Below the pieces are notes generated by a model. The model saw nothing but the letters and a program-made list of their open reading frames with translations. It made no database searches and was not told where the DNA came from. Of a DNA stretch of 64,000 nt, positions 21,601 to 33,606 are shown piece after piece. Position 1 is the first letter of the stretch, and every line of letters starts with the position of its first letter. The DNA is from Ahaetulla prasina. Lineage: Eukaryota; Chordata; Lepidosauria; Squamata; Colubridae. The stretch lies in NCBI RefSeq assembly GCF_028640845.1, contig NC_080546.1, positions 36,401,520-36,465,519 of the forward strand, written 5' to 3'. A program made the translations under genes and the position numbers.

Positions 21601-22257
21601 TCAAGCCAGCCCCGCGCGAATGAAAAGATGTGTCTTCAGTTCGCGGTGGAAGGTCCGAAGGTCAGGTATTTGGCGTAAACCCGGGGAAGCCTGCTCCAGA
21701 GTGTGGAGCCCCACAGAGAAGGACCTTCCCCTGGGGGCCGCCAGCCGGCATTGCTTGGCGGACGGCACCCTGAGAAGTCCCTCTCTGTGAGAGCGTACGG
21801 GTCGGTGGGAGGCATGAGGTAACAGCAGGCGGTCCCGTAAGTACCCAGGCCCTAAGCCATGGAGCGCTTTAAAGGTCGTAACCAAAACCTTAAAGTGCAC
21901 TCGAAAGGCCACAGGTAGCCAGTGCAGTCTGCGCAGGAGCGGTGTTACATGGGAGCTACGAGTAGCTCCCTCTATCACCCGCGCAGCTGCATTCTGGACT
22001 AACTGAAGCCTCCGAGTGCACCTCAAGGGGAGCCCCATGTAGAGAGCATTACAATAATCCAAGCGAGAGGTAACGAGCGCATGAGTGACTGTGCACAAGG
22101 CATCCCGATCAAGGAAGGGGCGCAACTGCCGAACCAGGCGAACCTGGTGGAAGGCCCTCCTGGAGACGGCCGTCAAATGATCTTCAAACGACAGCCGTTC
22201 ATCCAGGAGGACACCTAAGTTGCGCACCCTATCCTTTGCGGCCAATAACTGCCTCAA
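21601..22257 (-). pseudogene. CR1/L3-like RT, C-terminal part
   Basis: This 218-codon frame covers the region after the RT active site: LGVLLDERLSFEDHL, DALCTVTHALVTSRLDYCNA, LQLVQNAAARVIEG, LHWLPVAFRVHFKVLV and the closing ELKTHLFIRAGLA. These are the connection and C-terminal segments of CR1/L3/L2-group LINE ORF2. The upstream catalytic DD segment lies out of frame near 22260-22490. It is nonfunctional by truncation. Confidence 0.85.
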
Positions 22258-22492
22258 CAGTCAGCTGCGGCTGCAGCTGACTGAATCGGGATGCCGGCAT
22301 CCACAGCCACTCCGTCTTGGAGGGATTAAGCTTGAGCCTGTTTCTCCCCATCCAGACCCGTACGGCTTCCAAACACCGGGACAGCACTTCAACAACTTCA
22401 TTGGGGTGGCCCGGGGTGGAAAAGTACAGCTGAGTGTCATCAGCGACTGCTGGTATCTCACCCCAAAGCCACTGATGATCTCACCCAACGGT

Positions 22493-22870
22493 TCATATAG
22501 ATGTTGAACAGAAGGGCGAGAGAATCGACCCCGCGGCACCCCACAAGTGAGGCACCTCGCGCCCACCTCTGCCCCCTGTCAACACTGCTCTGCGACCGTC
22601 AGAGAGATAGGAGGAGAACCACCGATACACGGTGCCTCCCACTCCCAATCCCCCCAACCGGCGCAGCAAGATACCATGGTCGATGGTATCAAAAGCCGCT
22701 GAGAGGTCTAATAGGACCAGGGCAGAGGAATAACCCCTGTCCCTGGCCCTCCAGAGATCATCCACCAATGCGACCAAAGCTGTCTCCGTGCTGTATCCGG
22801 GTCGGAAGCCGGACTGGAACGGGTCTAGATAGACGGATTCATCCAGGTATTGGGGTAGCTGTCGCGCCAC
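22493..22870 (-). pseudogene. CR1/L3-like RT, N-terminal part of the polymerase domain
   Basis: The frame includes the RT motifs around FRPGYSTETALVALVDDL and VLLDLSAAFDTIDH, with the first catalytic Asp in LDLSAAFD. GSILSPFCSTSI near the end corresponds to the usual GVPQGSILSPLLF motif but in a damaged form. The expected YADD box follows out of frame. Confidence 0.82.
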
Positions 22871-22895
22871 AGCACTCTCTACAACCTTCGCAACA

Positions 22896-25800
22896 AAGTA
22901 TCACTTGGTAAGTCCTCCAGGCCATTCAGGAATAATTCCTTAGTCTTCATAATTTTATAAGAGCAGAGTATACAGAGTTAATATTCACTTGTGCAAGATT
23001 GGTTAGCCATAGTTAACTCAAATTGAGTATATTCTGAACTACCCATGTATGAATGCTTTTCAGATTTGAAAAGTGATTTGAAACATTATAAGAAGCATTT
23101 TCTATCAACATTCCTATTCCTCAAGCCCAATTCCTATTGTCTTCAAAAAAAAGACCACTGAATCTGTAAAAACTTGTAGAGTCTAAATGGGTGGACTTAC
23201 CAGAAGGCATATACATTGTTTTTATCTTAGATGCTGGGTTGCTGTCCGTTGTCCTGATCTTGAATCCTGAAGTTTTTAGCAGAATTCCTATCATACCTAT
23301 TCAGAATCCTGAACCACCTGTCCCACCATAATAGCCATTGCTATTAGCTCTTCTACTTTGTCTCTTTTTGCCTGAGCCTTTACTATTTAGAATGCTGGAA
23401 AATAAGTAGCCTGTATAGAAGACAGTTTCCTTAAAATCTGTTTTTATATTTATAATGATTTTCTGTATTTCTATTTTTTATTACATTGTATGCTTCCCAG
23501 AGCCACCGCAAAACAGCGAGATGGACAGTATATAAATTTAATCAATAAATGAAATAAATAAAAATAAAACCTGGAACTATTCTCATGTTATAGGGATTCC
23601 ATTCTGTCTTTTGTTCAATTTCAGAATGGTTCACTGAGTTGCGTTAAGTGACACTAACTGATGTTTTACAAGCAAAAGGAATAGCAATACTAATTCTGGT
23701 TTTACTATGAAATTATGAGGTCCTAAAACCATTGTAATCTGAATAAACATACATTTGGAAGTGCTTTTTAAGTCTGCACGTAAGGCTTTACTTAACAGTA
23801 GGCTTGTGATTAATAGGTTGTAGTTATTTTAAAAAAATAGGCATTATTGTTTCTTGCAGTATATGTTTCTTAATTTTTAGCCAAATGATGTAATAATTAG
23901 AACTGATCTATTAGATCAGTTTGTTCCTTGTGTGTATGCTATTTTTATTTTGCTTAGACACTTCGCTTTTGATTATTTGTACAGATAGAGGAAAAACATT
24001 CTAAAACTGTATATTTTGTTCATTTACTATAAAATATTTTTTTACAAACTGCAAATGTCATAATAGGTTGCCATTACTCTGAATTAACTTTAGCTGAGTT
24101 TTACTTTATGTTTTCAGTACATCATGAAGCTGCTCACCATTGACTTTCACCAGTAACTAGTTGAAAATGTATCCCCAGAAAATAACTTTTTAATTATTTA
24201 AAAAGCTTGACATAAGCTGCAGCACACATCAAACTATTTATAACGATTAATAGTTGATAGAAAAGTATTAGTAAAATAGTCCATTGTTTCATAAATCAAT
24301 AACTATATACTATGTGTGTAGAACAAATGTAAGTATAATGGCTTATTTTAAGTGTTGTAATATAACTCCCATGGTAATCCCCAAAAGAGATATGAAAAGA
24401 TTGCCAGCTGTTATAATATACTATGAAAAACATATGGAATTTATAGATTAAAAAGTCATTTAATCTATTTGGATAGCAGCTTAAGGTGTACTTTGATTTC
24501 CTAGAATTAAAAACGCTAGTGGCATGTTGAAACATTTATATAGCTCTAAACTGGATTATGTTGAACAATAAATTCAAAGAGTTATGATATTTAGTGTGTA
24601 ATCACATCAATAAAGTTGAGTTCTATCTGCTTTTCCTCTCGTATTGTGTGACTGGAAGAAGATATAAGGCTTTTTCTTCTATATGCAACTAATTGTAGCT
24701 TTGACTGAATTCACCTTTTATGCTAAGCTAGCCTTTCTAAACCTAGGCACCAGAATTTTCAACATTGTGATCTATTTGGCTGAGGAAAGCTGCAGATTAA
24801 AATCCATAAACCTGCAAGGTGCCTGTGTTAGGAAAGCTGTGCAATAGAGCAGTTGAGAGGTAACCAAAAATGCAAGTGACCATGAAAAGGGCCTCTTGGT
24901 CCAGCCATTATTTACAACTCCAAACACTATTGTGATTTCTTATTTTGACTAACTTAATTATTTGTAATCACCAGTTAATTTACAGGTAGAAGTGAAATTT
25001 TTGACCTTTTATGGCTATATTAGAAGAAGAAGGGAATGTATTATCCCTAAGGCTCATTTACATAAAAATTATAGGAGTTCCTTGACTTATGGCCACAATA
25101 TGCTCCTTATTTCATTTAGTTTAAGGATATGTACATTCAGTTGTGCGTGATATCAAATCATGAACAGAGAATGAATGGTAACTATATTTCATCACAAGAA
25201 AACTTTAATTTCTATCCTTCATGGACTACAGTACCCATTGTTTACAAATAACATGGCCAATAAGCAGCAGGAGAGCTACAATCCAAAGAATTAAAAGGGC
25301 ACCAAACTATTGTTCTAGAGAATAAATACAAAGCTTTTTTTCTGATGATTTGTTTTTGGAAGAAAGATACCTGTGCGTTTTTTAGGGTCTCTTCCTTAAT
25401 CTGTTGAGTCAGGGTCTAGAAGCTCTACACTAATGACAACACTGATAAATGATTTCTTTATGCAAGCTTTGTTCAGAAAAAAACCAGCATTGCCTAACCT
25501 AGATAATTGGAGAGATTCATAGAGAAGAAAAGAAAATAGTCCTTTAATTTTTTTTAAAAAAACTAGCCTGGTAACATTTCCTTCAAATAGTTTTCCGCTG
25601 TACCCTCTCTCTAGTGCTTTTCTCATTTCCTTCCTTTATTAGTGCAGTGTTTTTATATAAGTCAGACATCACCTTTAGTTTTCTGTCTGTGTGAGTTGTA
25701 ATTGCTGCTATTCTAGAGTGATTTTTCAAATCTGTGCCTTTAGTAATAAACAAAATGTCACTATGTTATGAATTTTATTGTCAACATATTTACAGTGACA

Positions 25801-26574
25801 TAAGCTTTGGTATAGTAAAATATATTATACAAATAGTAAATATAATATATAAATATATGATAGTATAGCAAAATAGTAAATAAGGTATATAAATGGTATA
25901 GTAAATTATATAAAAATATATATTCTGCCAGATTCATATGTTCTCTTCTATTGGCAGTTGAGCATCCATATGATAAACAGGGGAGGTTTACAGGCTATGA
26001 CCACTGGGAAGGAGAATATTTTATGACATCATAATGCAAACGTCAAATCTGAACATTACGTTTATCAACCACTCACAACACTAATTTCTGTAACACAAAC
26101 TTTCAAACTTCTGTTCTGAAAGAAAAGGTTGGTTTTTGTGTTTGTGTTTTGTGTTTGTGTTTTGTGTTTTGCTTTCCTTGAGCACTAAATCATGGGTTTG
26201 CAGTTTTTCTAAGATTTGGGCTTCATGGTGATTTTGGTCAGAAGTTTCATGAACTGCAAATGAGCAGGCAAATGAGGGACAGCTAAGCGAAAAATCATTT
26301 CTTTTCATAGTATCTCACTTTCCTTCTCATTTTATTCTATTATTTCTCACCATATTCTTTTAAACAACTATTTACTTACTGAAAATTGGCAACACGGGGA
26401 AAGGGCTTCAGGCTAGAGAAATATCTGACGGAGGCCTACATTCATATCGTACTGAGTAGAATAATGCCAAACAGATTTTAAATGATGATAGAAATACTAT
26501 TTATTAAAGATACTTAAACAACTATTCTAGACACGGAACAGTTTGTCTGCTCCATGGGCCCATGTTCTCCCTTG
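22896..26574. other. AT-rich sequence, no recognised gene
   Basis: This 3.7 kb stretch is mainly AT-rich and noncoding. CTTCCCAGAGCCACCGCAAA at about 23495 followed by ATATAAATTTAATCAATAAA looks like a worn L2/CR1 LINE 3' end. 24740-24840 resembles a decayed palindromic MITE. 25800-25920 is a loose ATATAGTAAA-rich run, and 26125-26170 is a TGTGTTTTG repeat. None supports a gene. Confidence 0.4.
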
Positions 26575-26818
26575 CCCTACTTTTTTTCTTGTATGTATGA
26601 TTGAAGAAGACTTAGAACTAAGGAGAAATTTCCTGACAGTTAGAACAATTAATCAGTGGAACAACTTGCCTGCAGAAGTTGTAAATGCTCCAACACTGGA
26701 AATTTTTAAGAAAATGTTGGATAATCATTTGTCTGAAATGGTGTAGAGTTTCCTGCCTGGGCAGGGGGTTGGACTAGAAGACCTCCAAGGTCCCTTCCAA
26801 CTCTGTTATTATTATTAA
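26575..26818 (+). mobile_element. CR1 LINE 3' end
   Basis: The plus strand encodes LRRNFLTVRTINQWNNLPAE and continues NAPTLEIFKKMLDNHL, the C-terminal end of CR1 ORF2. The 3' UTR then reads GGGGGTTGGACTAGAAGACC, CCAAGGTCCCTTCCAACTCT and GTTATTATTATT, the hallmark amniote CR1 terminus. This is a different subfamily from the L3-like copies in the window. Confidence 0.9.
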
Positions 26819-27735
26819 GACCGGAAAACACATTGCCCTGCAGCTATGGCTGAGTTACAACTTTCAGCAGTCTCAACCTATGCATGATTAATGATGGAAA
26901 TGTATGGAAGCCTTAGCTGGAAATCTTTATCCACTATGACTCTTGCAGCTGCCCTCCTTTAAAATATACAGGGACACATGTGAACATGTAGTTGCCTCTT
27001 AATAACTGAATTTAAGTTATTTATCACATGATAATCTCAGGCTTTGCATGCCTAAAACTGCAAAAAGACAGCGGAAATACAATTTGTAGTCTGATCCTGA
27101 ATGAATTATTTGTAAGTGAATGTATGTGAAAGCAGTGAGGCATGGCCACTTTGAATGCTTTTGAAATCCAGTCAGTGTACTAAATAAGTTTCAAATAAAA
27201 TGCCAAATATAATCCAAGAAGTTAGGAATTTGAGAAGTATTTGGCATATGTAATAAGTACTATTTAGAATTCATAAATATAGGTTGAAACTAAAGTTAAA
27301 CTTGTATAATTTAACGTAAATGAGAAAATTGGTACATTTAGAAGGAATAGTTAGAGAAAGCAATTGAGGAAGAGAGAAAAACAGGAAAAATTCTGATCTC
27401 AAAGGAAAAATATAAGCCTACTTTGTCATTTCCTATTATCTGTTTTTAACAACATGGCTTTAACAGTGTATCAGAAAAAGAATCAGTTTGATTTAGAACG
27501 ATGTATCCTCATTGATTTAGAATGTTGTGTCCTCATTCAAATATGACTTGGCAGTCTCTAGAGACCTTACCTATTATCAGCAATTTATATAAGTCATTCT
27601 AAAATGAAATTAGAAATGTGAATGCTGGCGTGACAAATGGAAGACAGAATCTCTGAGACTTGGGCAGCATAATAAATGTATTATTATGGTTGGTCATACA
27701 GTCAGGTACCTGACTTGGGAATAAGAATAAGAATA
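26819..27735. other. Unassigned AT-rich sequence
   Basis: No recognised features, except a small direct duplication near 27490-27535 (GATTTAGAA(C/T)G(A/T)TGT(A/G)TCCTCATT twice). Confidence 0.4.
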
Positions 27736-28640
27736 GTTTAGTAGCGGTTCTAGTCCTTTGCTATTCCCTCCATCTGTTTGTCACTATTGTCTGAACTACC
27801 TCTGTCTTCTGTGTGTTCTTGAAAGAGCTAACTAGGTGGTCCACTGTTTCTTTAGCTTCTTTGCAGTGGCAGCATTTGCTGTCTATTGCTTTCTCCTCAG
27901 TCCTACTTTCTATGCATTTGTTCTTAAGACTTGGTTTTATGTGGCCAGAATTAGTCCCTTTGCTTATCTTCAATTTTTCTGCTCTTAACCATTCACAGCT
28001 CTTGTTATCTGCTTTGCCTGCATTTTTTGCATACTGGCCATGTAAAACCTTCTCTTGCCTTGTCTCTTTTCTGTTCTTCATTTGATCTTTTTTCTAGGAC
28101 AGTTTGGTCTCTCTAGTACTGAATAAGACTTCATGGCATACTAGCTTCAGTGCATCTTCGTCATTGTCTTTCAGATATTCTTCTAGTGTTGTTGTTTTCC
28201 TTCAACTGTCTGGTATATTTGCAACATTCCATGCCTACCATTTTCCTCAGTAAGTAGAGTCTGTAATTAATTGCTGTGTGTGGATAAAGGGCATGATTCA
28301 TTGACATTATTTTTTGGTCTTCCTATTCAGGACTTTTAGTGTTGGTGGAGTTCAGTATTTTAGCTGTGTATCTAATGACTAGAATTGCCCAGGCCTCAAT
28401 TGCCTTGACGATATTTCCTCCACTAAGTTGGGACTTTAAGATCTTCTTCAGTGTCATGATGTATTCACTTCTAACTGTCTTTTTGACTTTTGTGTGCTTT
28501 ATGTTGTCAGTTTGAAGGATACCCAGGTATTTGTAGTAATGTTTTTCATACAGACCCTGGACACTATTTCCATGGTTTTAGATATATAGATTTAAAATTG
28601 TATGAATCGAGCTTATTGAATCAAGCCTATTTAGACCTAA
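27736..28640 (-). mobile_element. R2/R4-like LINE fragment with C-terminal zinc-binding motif
   Basis: The minus-strand frame 28081-27761 (106 codons) reads RQEKVLHGQYAKNAGKAD and then CCHCKEAKETVDHLVSSFKN, a CxxC...H motif with the ETVDHL signature found near the end of R2/R4-group LINE proteins. Further upstream in the element (28290-28530) the frame is broken but still resembles 379-588. This copy and the one at the window start are in the same orientation and overlap in coverage, so they are independent insertions. Confidence 0.65.
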
Positions 28641-28734
28641 ATAGGGTAGTTTTGTGGATCTTAGCTTCCCAGATCATTTGATCAGAGGATTTTCTTCATA
28701 TCCCAGATCATTTGATCAGAGGGGTTGGCAGGAC

Positions 28735-29021
28735 TGTTTGGAAGAGTAGCTTTGTATCTTTGTTCTTTGTTGTTGTTTAGTAGTGTCCAACTGCTCATTA
28801 CCCCATGGTCTAAACATGCCAGGGCCCCTTGTCCTCCACTGCCTAAACTCATGCCCACTGAGTCGATGATATTATCTAACCATTTCATCCTCTGCTGTTC
28901 TCCTTTTGCCTTCAATCTATCCCAACATTAGGATCTTTTCCAATGAATTCTCTCTTCTCATTTTGTGGCCAAAGTATTTGAGCTTCAGATTCAGTATCTG
29001 TTTTTCTGAAAAACAGTACTC
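28735..29021 (-). mobile_element. BovB/RTE LINE fragment, first part
   Basis: Plus-strand landmarks CATTTCATCCTCTGCTGTTC, CCCAACATTAGGATCTTTTC and TGTGGCCAAAGTATTTGAGC match the BovB 3' region in order. The LINE is on the minus strand. It resumes at 29495 after an inserted hAT-type sequence. Confidence 0.82.
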
Positions 29022-29494
29022 AGCTCCAGCATACATGGGCACGCCAGCTGATTCTCGGGCCTTCCTGGCCCACCAGAAGTAAGGAAACAGGCTATTTTCT
29101 GCTTCTGGAGGCCCTGGGGGGAGAAGGCCTTTTTTTTGCTGTCCCCAGTCTCCAGAGCCTCTCTAAGAGTCTGGGGAGGGCAAAAATGGCCTTCCCCCAT
29201 CCCCCCGGAGACCCTCTGGAGGCCAGAAATGGCACATTTGCCAACTTCTGGTCATTTTCGGCCTCCAGAGGGCCTCTGAGGAGATGGGGAAGGCCATTTT
29301 CGCCCTCTCCAGACTCCTAGAAGCCAGGTGAGAGAGAAAAACAGGCCTACCGGGCCATCACGTGCCAGGAGCAGGGGCGGAGCGGGGGGTGTCACATGTA
29401 TATGTGCGGGGGCAGGGTGCATAGAATTATGGGTGTGGGCACGTGTGCAACCCCCCCTCCTGGCACGCGATGGCAAAAAGTTTAGCCATCACTG
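29022..29494. mobile_element. hAT-type element inside BovB, left end lost
   Basis: The right end reads GCGATGGCAAAAAGTTTAGC and closes with CATCACTG at 29494, as in the elements at 1285 and 42488. The interior shows the same GAGGGCAAAAATGGCC-type blocks and GGGGGCAGGGTGCATAGAAT. The left CAGTGATGG end is missing, and about 250 bp of expected BovB sequence is also absent, so a deletion removed both. Confidence 0.75.
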
Positions 29495-29691
29495 ATATAG
29501 ACCTTTGTCTGACAAGGTGATGTTGCTGCTTTTTAATATGCTATCTAGGTTTGCCATAGCTCTCTTCTTAAGCATCTTTTAATTTCATGGCTGCAGTCTC
29601 CATCTGCAATGATCTTAGAGCCCAAGAAAATAAAATCTATCACTGCTTCCATTTCTTTCCCTTATATTTGCCAGGAAGTGATTTGATTTAA
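29495..29691 (-). mobile_element. BovB/RTE LINE fragment, second part
   Basis: Landmarks GACCTTTGTCTGACAAGGTG, TTTTTAATATGCTATCTAGG, TTTCATGGCTGCAGTCTCCA and GAGCCCAAGAAAATAAAATC match BovB directly, continuing the copy that stops at 29021. BovB is shared by squamates and ruminants, a distribution attributed in the literature to horizontal transfer. Confidence 0.85.
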
Positions 29692-30120
29692 AGTATGTAT
29701 TCAAAGAATGCACACAGTTTTATTTTGTTTGAAACTCACAGTGGATAAAGAAAGATTGAAACCTTGAGATTTACAGTATAGTGTTAGACTCACTTTGAAA
29801 TTATTTGGAACTTACTATAGTACTTTTAACTTTAAAAAAGCTTCTTTGAAAGCATGTCAAAAAAAGACTATTTTTCACTTTTATGTGTTAAAAGTGAATT
29901 GGATTTTCTATCTGCTTGTGATATTGATTCTTTATCTCCCATAAATTCTGGGAATCTTTAAATTGTTGGTGATCTGATGACTGCTGTGATTGAGATATAT
30001 AAATCATAGACTAGTGTATTTTTGAATGCTGGCTTGAATTGGTCATATCTTTGGCAGAGTAAGGAATCCATATTGGGCATACTTGCTATGAGATAGAAAG
30101 CAGAAGAAAAGTATTGGAGG
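29692..30120. other. Unassigned AT-rich sequence
   Basis: Nothing recognised before the CR1 tail. Confidence 0.4.
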
Positions 30121-30124
30121 CTGG

Positions 30125-30126
<2 letters not shown>

Positions 30127-30204
<78 letters not shown>
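30127..30204. repeat. (TTTA)n microsatellite tail
   Basis: About 19 near-perfect TTTA units form the poly-(TAAA) tail of the minus-strand CR1/L3-like element. Tails of this type are known to seed microsatellites. Confidence 0.95.
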
Positions 30205-30400
30205 GATTTTTATACCACCCTTCTCCCGAAGGACTCAGGGCGGTGTACAGCCAAATTATAAAACAGTACAATATGCAAATTAAAACAAGGACTAAAAATA
30301 AACATATTCCATAAATGGCCGAATTTAAAACCATCAAATTTAAAACCCATAAAATTCATAAATAATAACCCCAATTAAAATTATTTAGGATTTAAAAAAT

Positions 30401-30970
30401 TTAGGCCAGTCCTGCTTGAATAAATAAATGTGTTTTCAATTCACGGTGAAAGGTCCTTCCCCTGGGGGCCGCCAGCCGACATTGCTTGGCGGATGGCACC
30501 CTGAGAAGACCCTCTCTGTGTGAGCGTACGGGTTGATGGGAGACGTAAGGTAACAGCAGGTGGTCCCGTAAGTACCCGGGCCCTAAGCCATGGAGCGCTT
30601 TAAAGGTGGTAACCAAAACCTTAAAGCGCACCCGAAAGACCACAGATAGCCAGTGCAATCTGCGCAGGAGTGGTGTTACATGGGAGCAACGCGCCTCAAT
30701 CACCCGCACAGCTGCATTCTGAACTAACTGAAGCCTCCGAGTGCACTTCAAGGGTAGCCCCATGTAGAGAGCATTGCAATAATCCAAACGAGAAGTGACA
30801 AGAGCGTGAGTGACCGTGCATAAGGCATCCCGCTCAAGGAAGGGGCGCAACTGGCGGACCAAGCACACCTGGTAAAAAGCTCTCCTAGAGACGGCCGCCA
30901 GATGATCTTCCAATGACAGCCGTCCATCCAGGAGAACACCCAAGTTGCGCACCCTTTCCGTTAGGGCCAA
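30401..30970 (-). pseudogene. CR1/L3-like RT C-terminal remnant
   Basis: The 189-codon frame starts RVRNLGVLLDGRLSLEDHL and continues ALVTSRLDYCNALYMGLPLK and KALHGLGPGYLRDHLLL, ending THLFIQAGLA. It lacks the polymerase catalytic motifs because of the deletion at about 31000. A small further deletion removed the FSVGAP...W segment seen in the copy at 55267. Confidence 0.85.
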
Positions 30971-31079
30971 TGACTCGCCCCCAACAGTCAGCTGCGGTTG
31001 TTATATAGATAACCACTAAACTCCTCGGCACGTCCCTGCAAGGGGTCATCCCACCCCTCATGATGAAGGAGAGAGCGGG

Positions 31080-32240
31080 TCACCCGAAACAGGGCGGATC
31101 TGCCGACGCAATGAGGGTGGAAACGTAAGAACGTTTCGCCTCCCTCAGTGCCACTAGGTAGGTCTTAGAAAAAGACCTAACTAGTGTCCGATCAGCCTTG
31201 GAATGGCTGGACCTCCAGGTACTCTCTAGGCGTCTTCTCCGGCATTTCATCTCTCTCAGCTCCTCAGAGAACCAAGGGGCCAATTGAGATCTACACCGGG
31301 TCAGAGGCCGCAAAGGCACGACACGGTCCAAAGCCCTAGCCGCAGCCTGTTCCCAGGCTGTAACTAGTTCTTCAGCCGTGCCATGGGCAAGATCCTCAGG
31401 GAACGGCACAAGCTCCGTCAGGAACCTCTCGGGGTCCATCAGGTGCCTGTGACGGAACCAACGCATTGGTTCCGTCTCCCTGCGGTGGTGAGCGACAGTC
31501 CGAAAGTCCAGGCGAAGGAGAAAATGATCTGACCATGACACAGGTTCTGTCACTAAATCTCCTAATACCAGATCATTAAACCACTGTCCAGAGATATAAA
31601 TCAAGTCCAGTGTGGCTCCCCCAATGTGTGTAGGGCCATCAGTTACTTGAATCAGGTCCAAGGCCGTCATGGAAGCCTGGAACTCCTGGACCACCGTTGA
31701 TGACAAGCCGGCCGATGGCAAGTTGAAATCCCCCATGACCAAAAGTCTGGGAATCTCAACCGCCACTCCGGCAAGCACCTCCAGTAGCTCAGGTAGGGCT
31801 GTAGTCACGCAGCAAGGAGCCAGGTATGTGATCAACAAAGCCATCTGATTCCTATGGCCCCACTTCACAAGGAGGGATTCACAACCAGCTATCTGAGGCA
31901 CAGTGGACTCCCTTCTCTAATCATAACCACCACCCCTCCACCCCTACCTTGGGCCCTCGGTTGATGGAATGCTCAGAAACCCAGAGGGCACAGTTCAACC
32001 TGGGGTGCACCCCCTTCTGTGCCCAACCAGGTCTCCGTAATGCCCATAAAGTCCGCGGACTCCCTCTGAATAAGATCGCAGATCAGGGGGGCCTTATTGA
32101 CCACGGACCGGGCATTGCACAACATCAACCGAAGGCCCAAGCTCTGAGGGTCTTGGCCATCCGGGGAACGGGTAAGGACTAAGGTGCTGGAGCACGTGAT
32201 CGCTTTTAAATAGCGAGTACGTGCTCCCAAAAAATGATAC
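31080..32240 (-). pseudogene. CR1/L3-like apurinic endonuclease domain
   Basis: Two frames cover the endonuclease. The frame ending at 31973 contains LMLCNARSVVNKAPLICDLI and the catalytic-type GITETWLG. The frame 31901-31080 contains VMGDFNLPSAG (the GDFN box), DLIYISGQWFNDLV and the terminal WSDHFLLRLDF (SDH box). Together they form an exonuclease-endonuclease-phosphatase fold that nicks target DNA. A frameshift between 31901 and 31973 breaks it. DRVVPLRPLTRCRSQLAPWF and the following residues are the linker towards RT. Confidence 0.85.
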
Positions 32241-33439
32241 GGCCCCTTGTTTCCGCCATATCTGCCCCTCCCACTTACCGTACAGATGGAATGACCCTCA
32301 ACACCTGGAACACACCCCTCCCCTCCTGCCTTCGGACCAGATGGAGGAACGCCGCGAGCAAGCCCAGGGACTGGACATTCCCTCCCCGACGGGTTTCTCC
32401 CCCCACCCGTCTCTTCCCTCCCCCCCCTTAAAAGACCCTTTGTTAAAAACCTATTTAAAAAACCCCAGAGGTTCTTCTTCATCGCATGCCACCTCTCTGG
32501 GTCCCAAGACCCTTCGTTAAGGCAGGCCCTCGATAACATGGGGGGCCATTCCTGAGAGGCGGGGGAACCTCGCAGTCGAAGAAGTTCAGTAGGTGAATAT
32601 TTCATGAAAAATTATAAATAACAGCAGGAAAAAAGGGCATCCCTGGTCGGTACAATTGCAATTGGTCATACACCATCTCCACCGTCTGCTACATCCCTCA
32701 TATATTGTTAATTGTCCACAAACGACGCCACGAGGACCAATAATGCCATCTCTTAACTGATGTCACTGAGAGCCACGAAAAAAGGGCCGCAGATGAAAAT
32801 TACGGCTGGGAGTCGAGCCATGGCCAAGAGTTCAGGCCGGGAATCAGCTCATGACTATCACGGCCAAACGTCAGGCCCCACCATTAATGCCGCAGATGAT
32901 AATTGCGGCCAGGGAGATAGGCCAGACCAGGCCGGAATGCTGCCCCATGCCCCAAAATGGCCGCAAGGCCCCCGGGCTAAAAGTCAGAGAATAGCAAAAA
33001 ACCAACAGGTCCAAGGACTCACAGAGGGATCCCGCAGATCCATATTAATTAGGCCAAACCTCGCAGAAACACCATCAAGGATCAGGCCACCGGTGGGCCG
33101 CTGATAGTAATCGCGGTCCGGTGCGCCGTTGATGATATCGCGGTCTATGGTCAGAGCCGGGACAGTCACGAACCAGGCCAGTAAAACGGCCAGTAATCGG
33201 ACTAATAAAGATGGAAATTCAGCTGATGGATTCCGCCCGCTAATGCCGCCGATGACAAATGCGGCAAAAAATTTCGCCTGCCGATGCCGCCCATGACTAA
33301 TTCCGAAGCCGCCCATAATTAATGCCGCCAATGCCGAAAGCAGGAAAAAAAACTTCTAGCTACCGATGTCATAAGCGGCCAGAAGTCAGCTGGAACCAAA
33401 TTCCGCCTGCCAGAGCCACCAGTGTTCAGCGCCGCTGGT

Positions 33440-33606
33440 ATCAATGCCGCTGATGACAGATGCGGCAAACGATCCAAGCCGCCGATGTCGTGTGCGGCTA
33501 GTAGGCAGCAGTCGTGTCGATGGTATCGCTGGTATCAATGCCGCTGATGACAGATGCGGCAAACGATCCAGCCGCCGATGTTGTGCGCGGCTAGTAGGCA
33601 GCAGTC
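33440..33606. repeat. 94-bp tandem repeat in the CR1 5' region
   Basis: ATCAATGCCGCTGATGACAG starts at 33440 and again at 33534, giving about 1.8 near-identical 94-bp units. The surrounding 32760-33620 is full of looser GCCGC-GATGA-GCGGC motifs. It lies just downstream of the presumed element start on the minus strand, so a variable promoter region is possible (inference). Confidence 0.85.

Larger units (their letters stand above)
21362..22895 (-). mobile_element. CR1/L3-like LINE, 5'-truncated
   Basis: On the minus strand the element ends with a 3' UTR carrying TACACCGCCCTGAGTCCTTC and a (TAAA)n tail (plus-strand TTTA run near 21369-21400). Two frames contain its reverse transcriptase: 22870-22493 (SGFRPGYSTETALVALVDDL, LLDLSAAFDTIDHGILLRRL) and 22257-21601 (LGVLLDERLSFEDHL, ALVTSRLDYCNALYMGLPL, TFKALHGLGPGYLRDRLLL). 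A frame break and small deletion separate them. It is truncated in the RT fingers, as usual for target-primed insertion. Confidence 0.9.
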
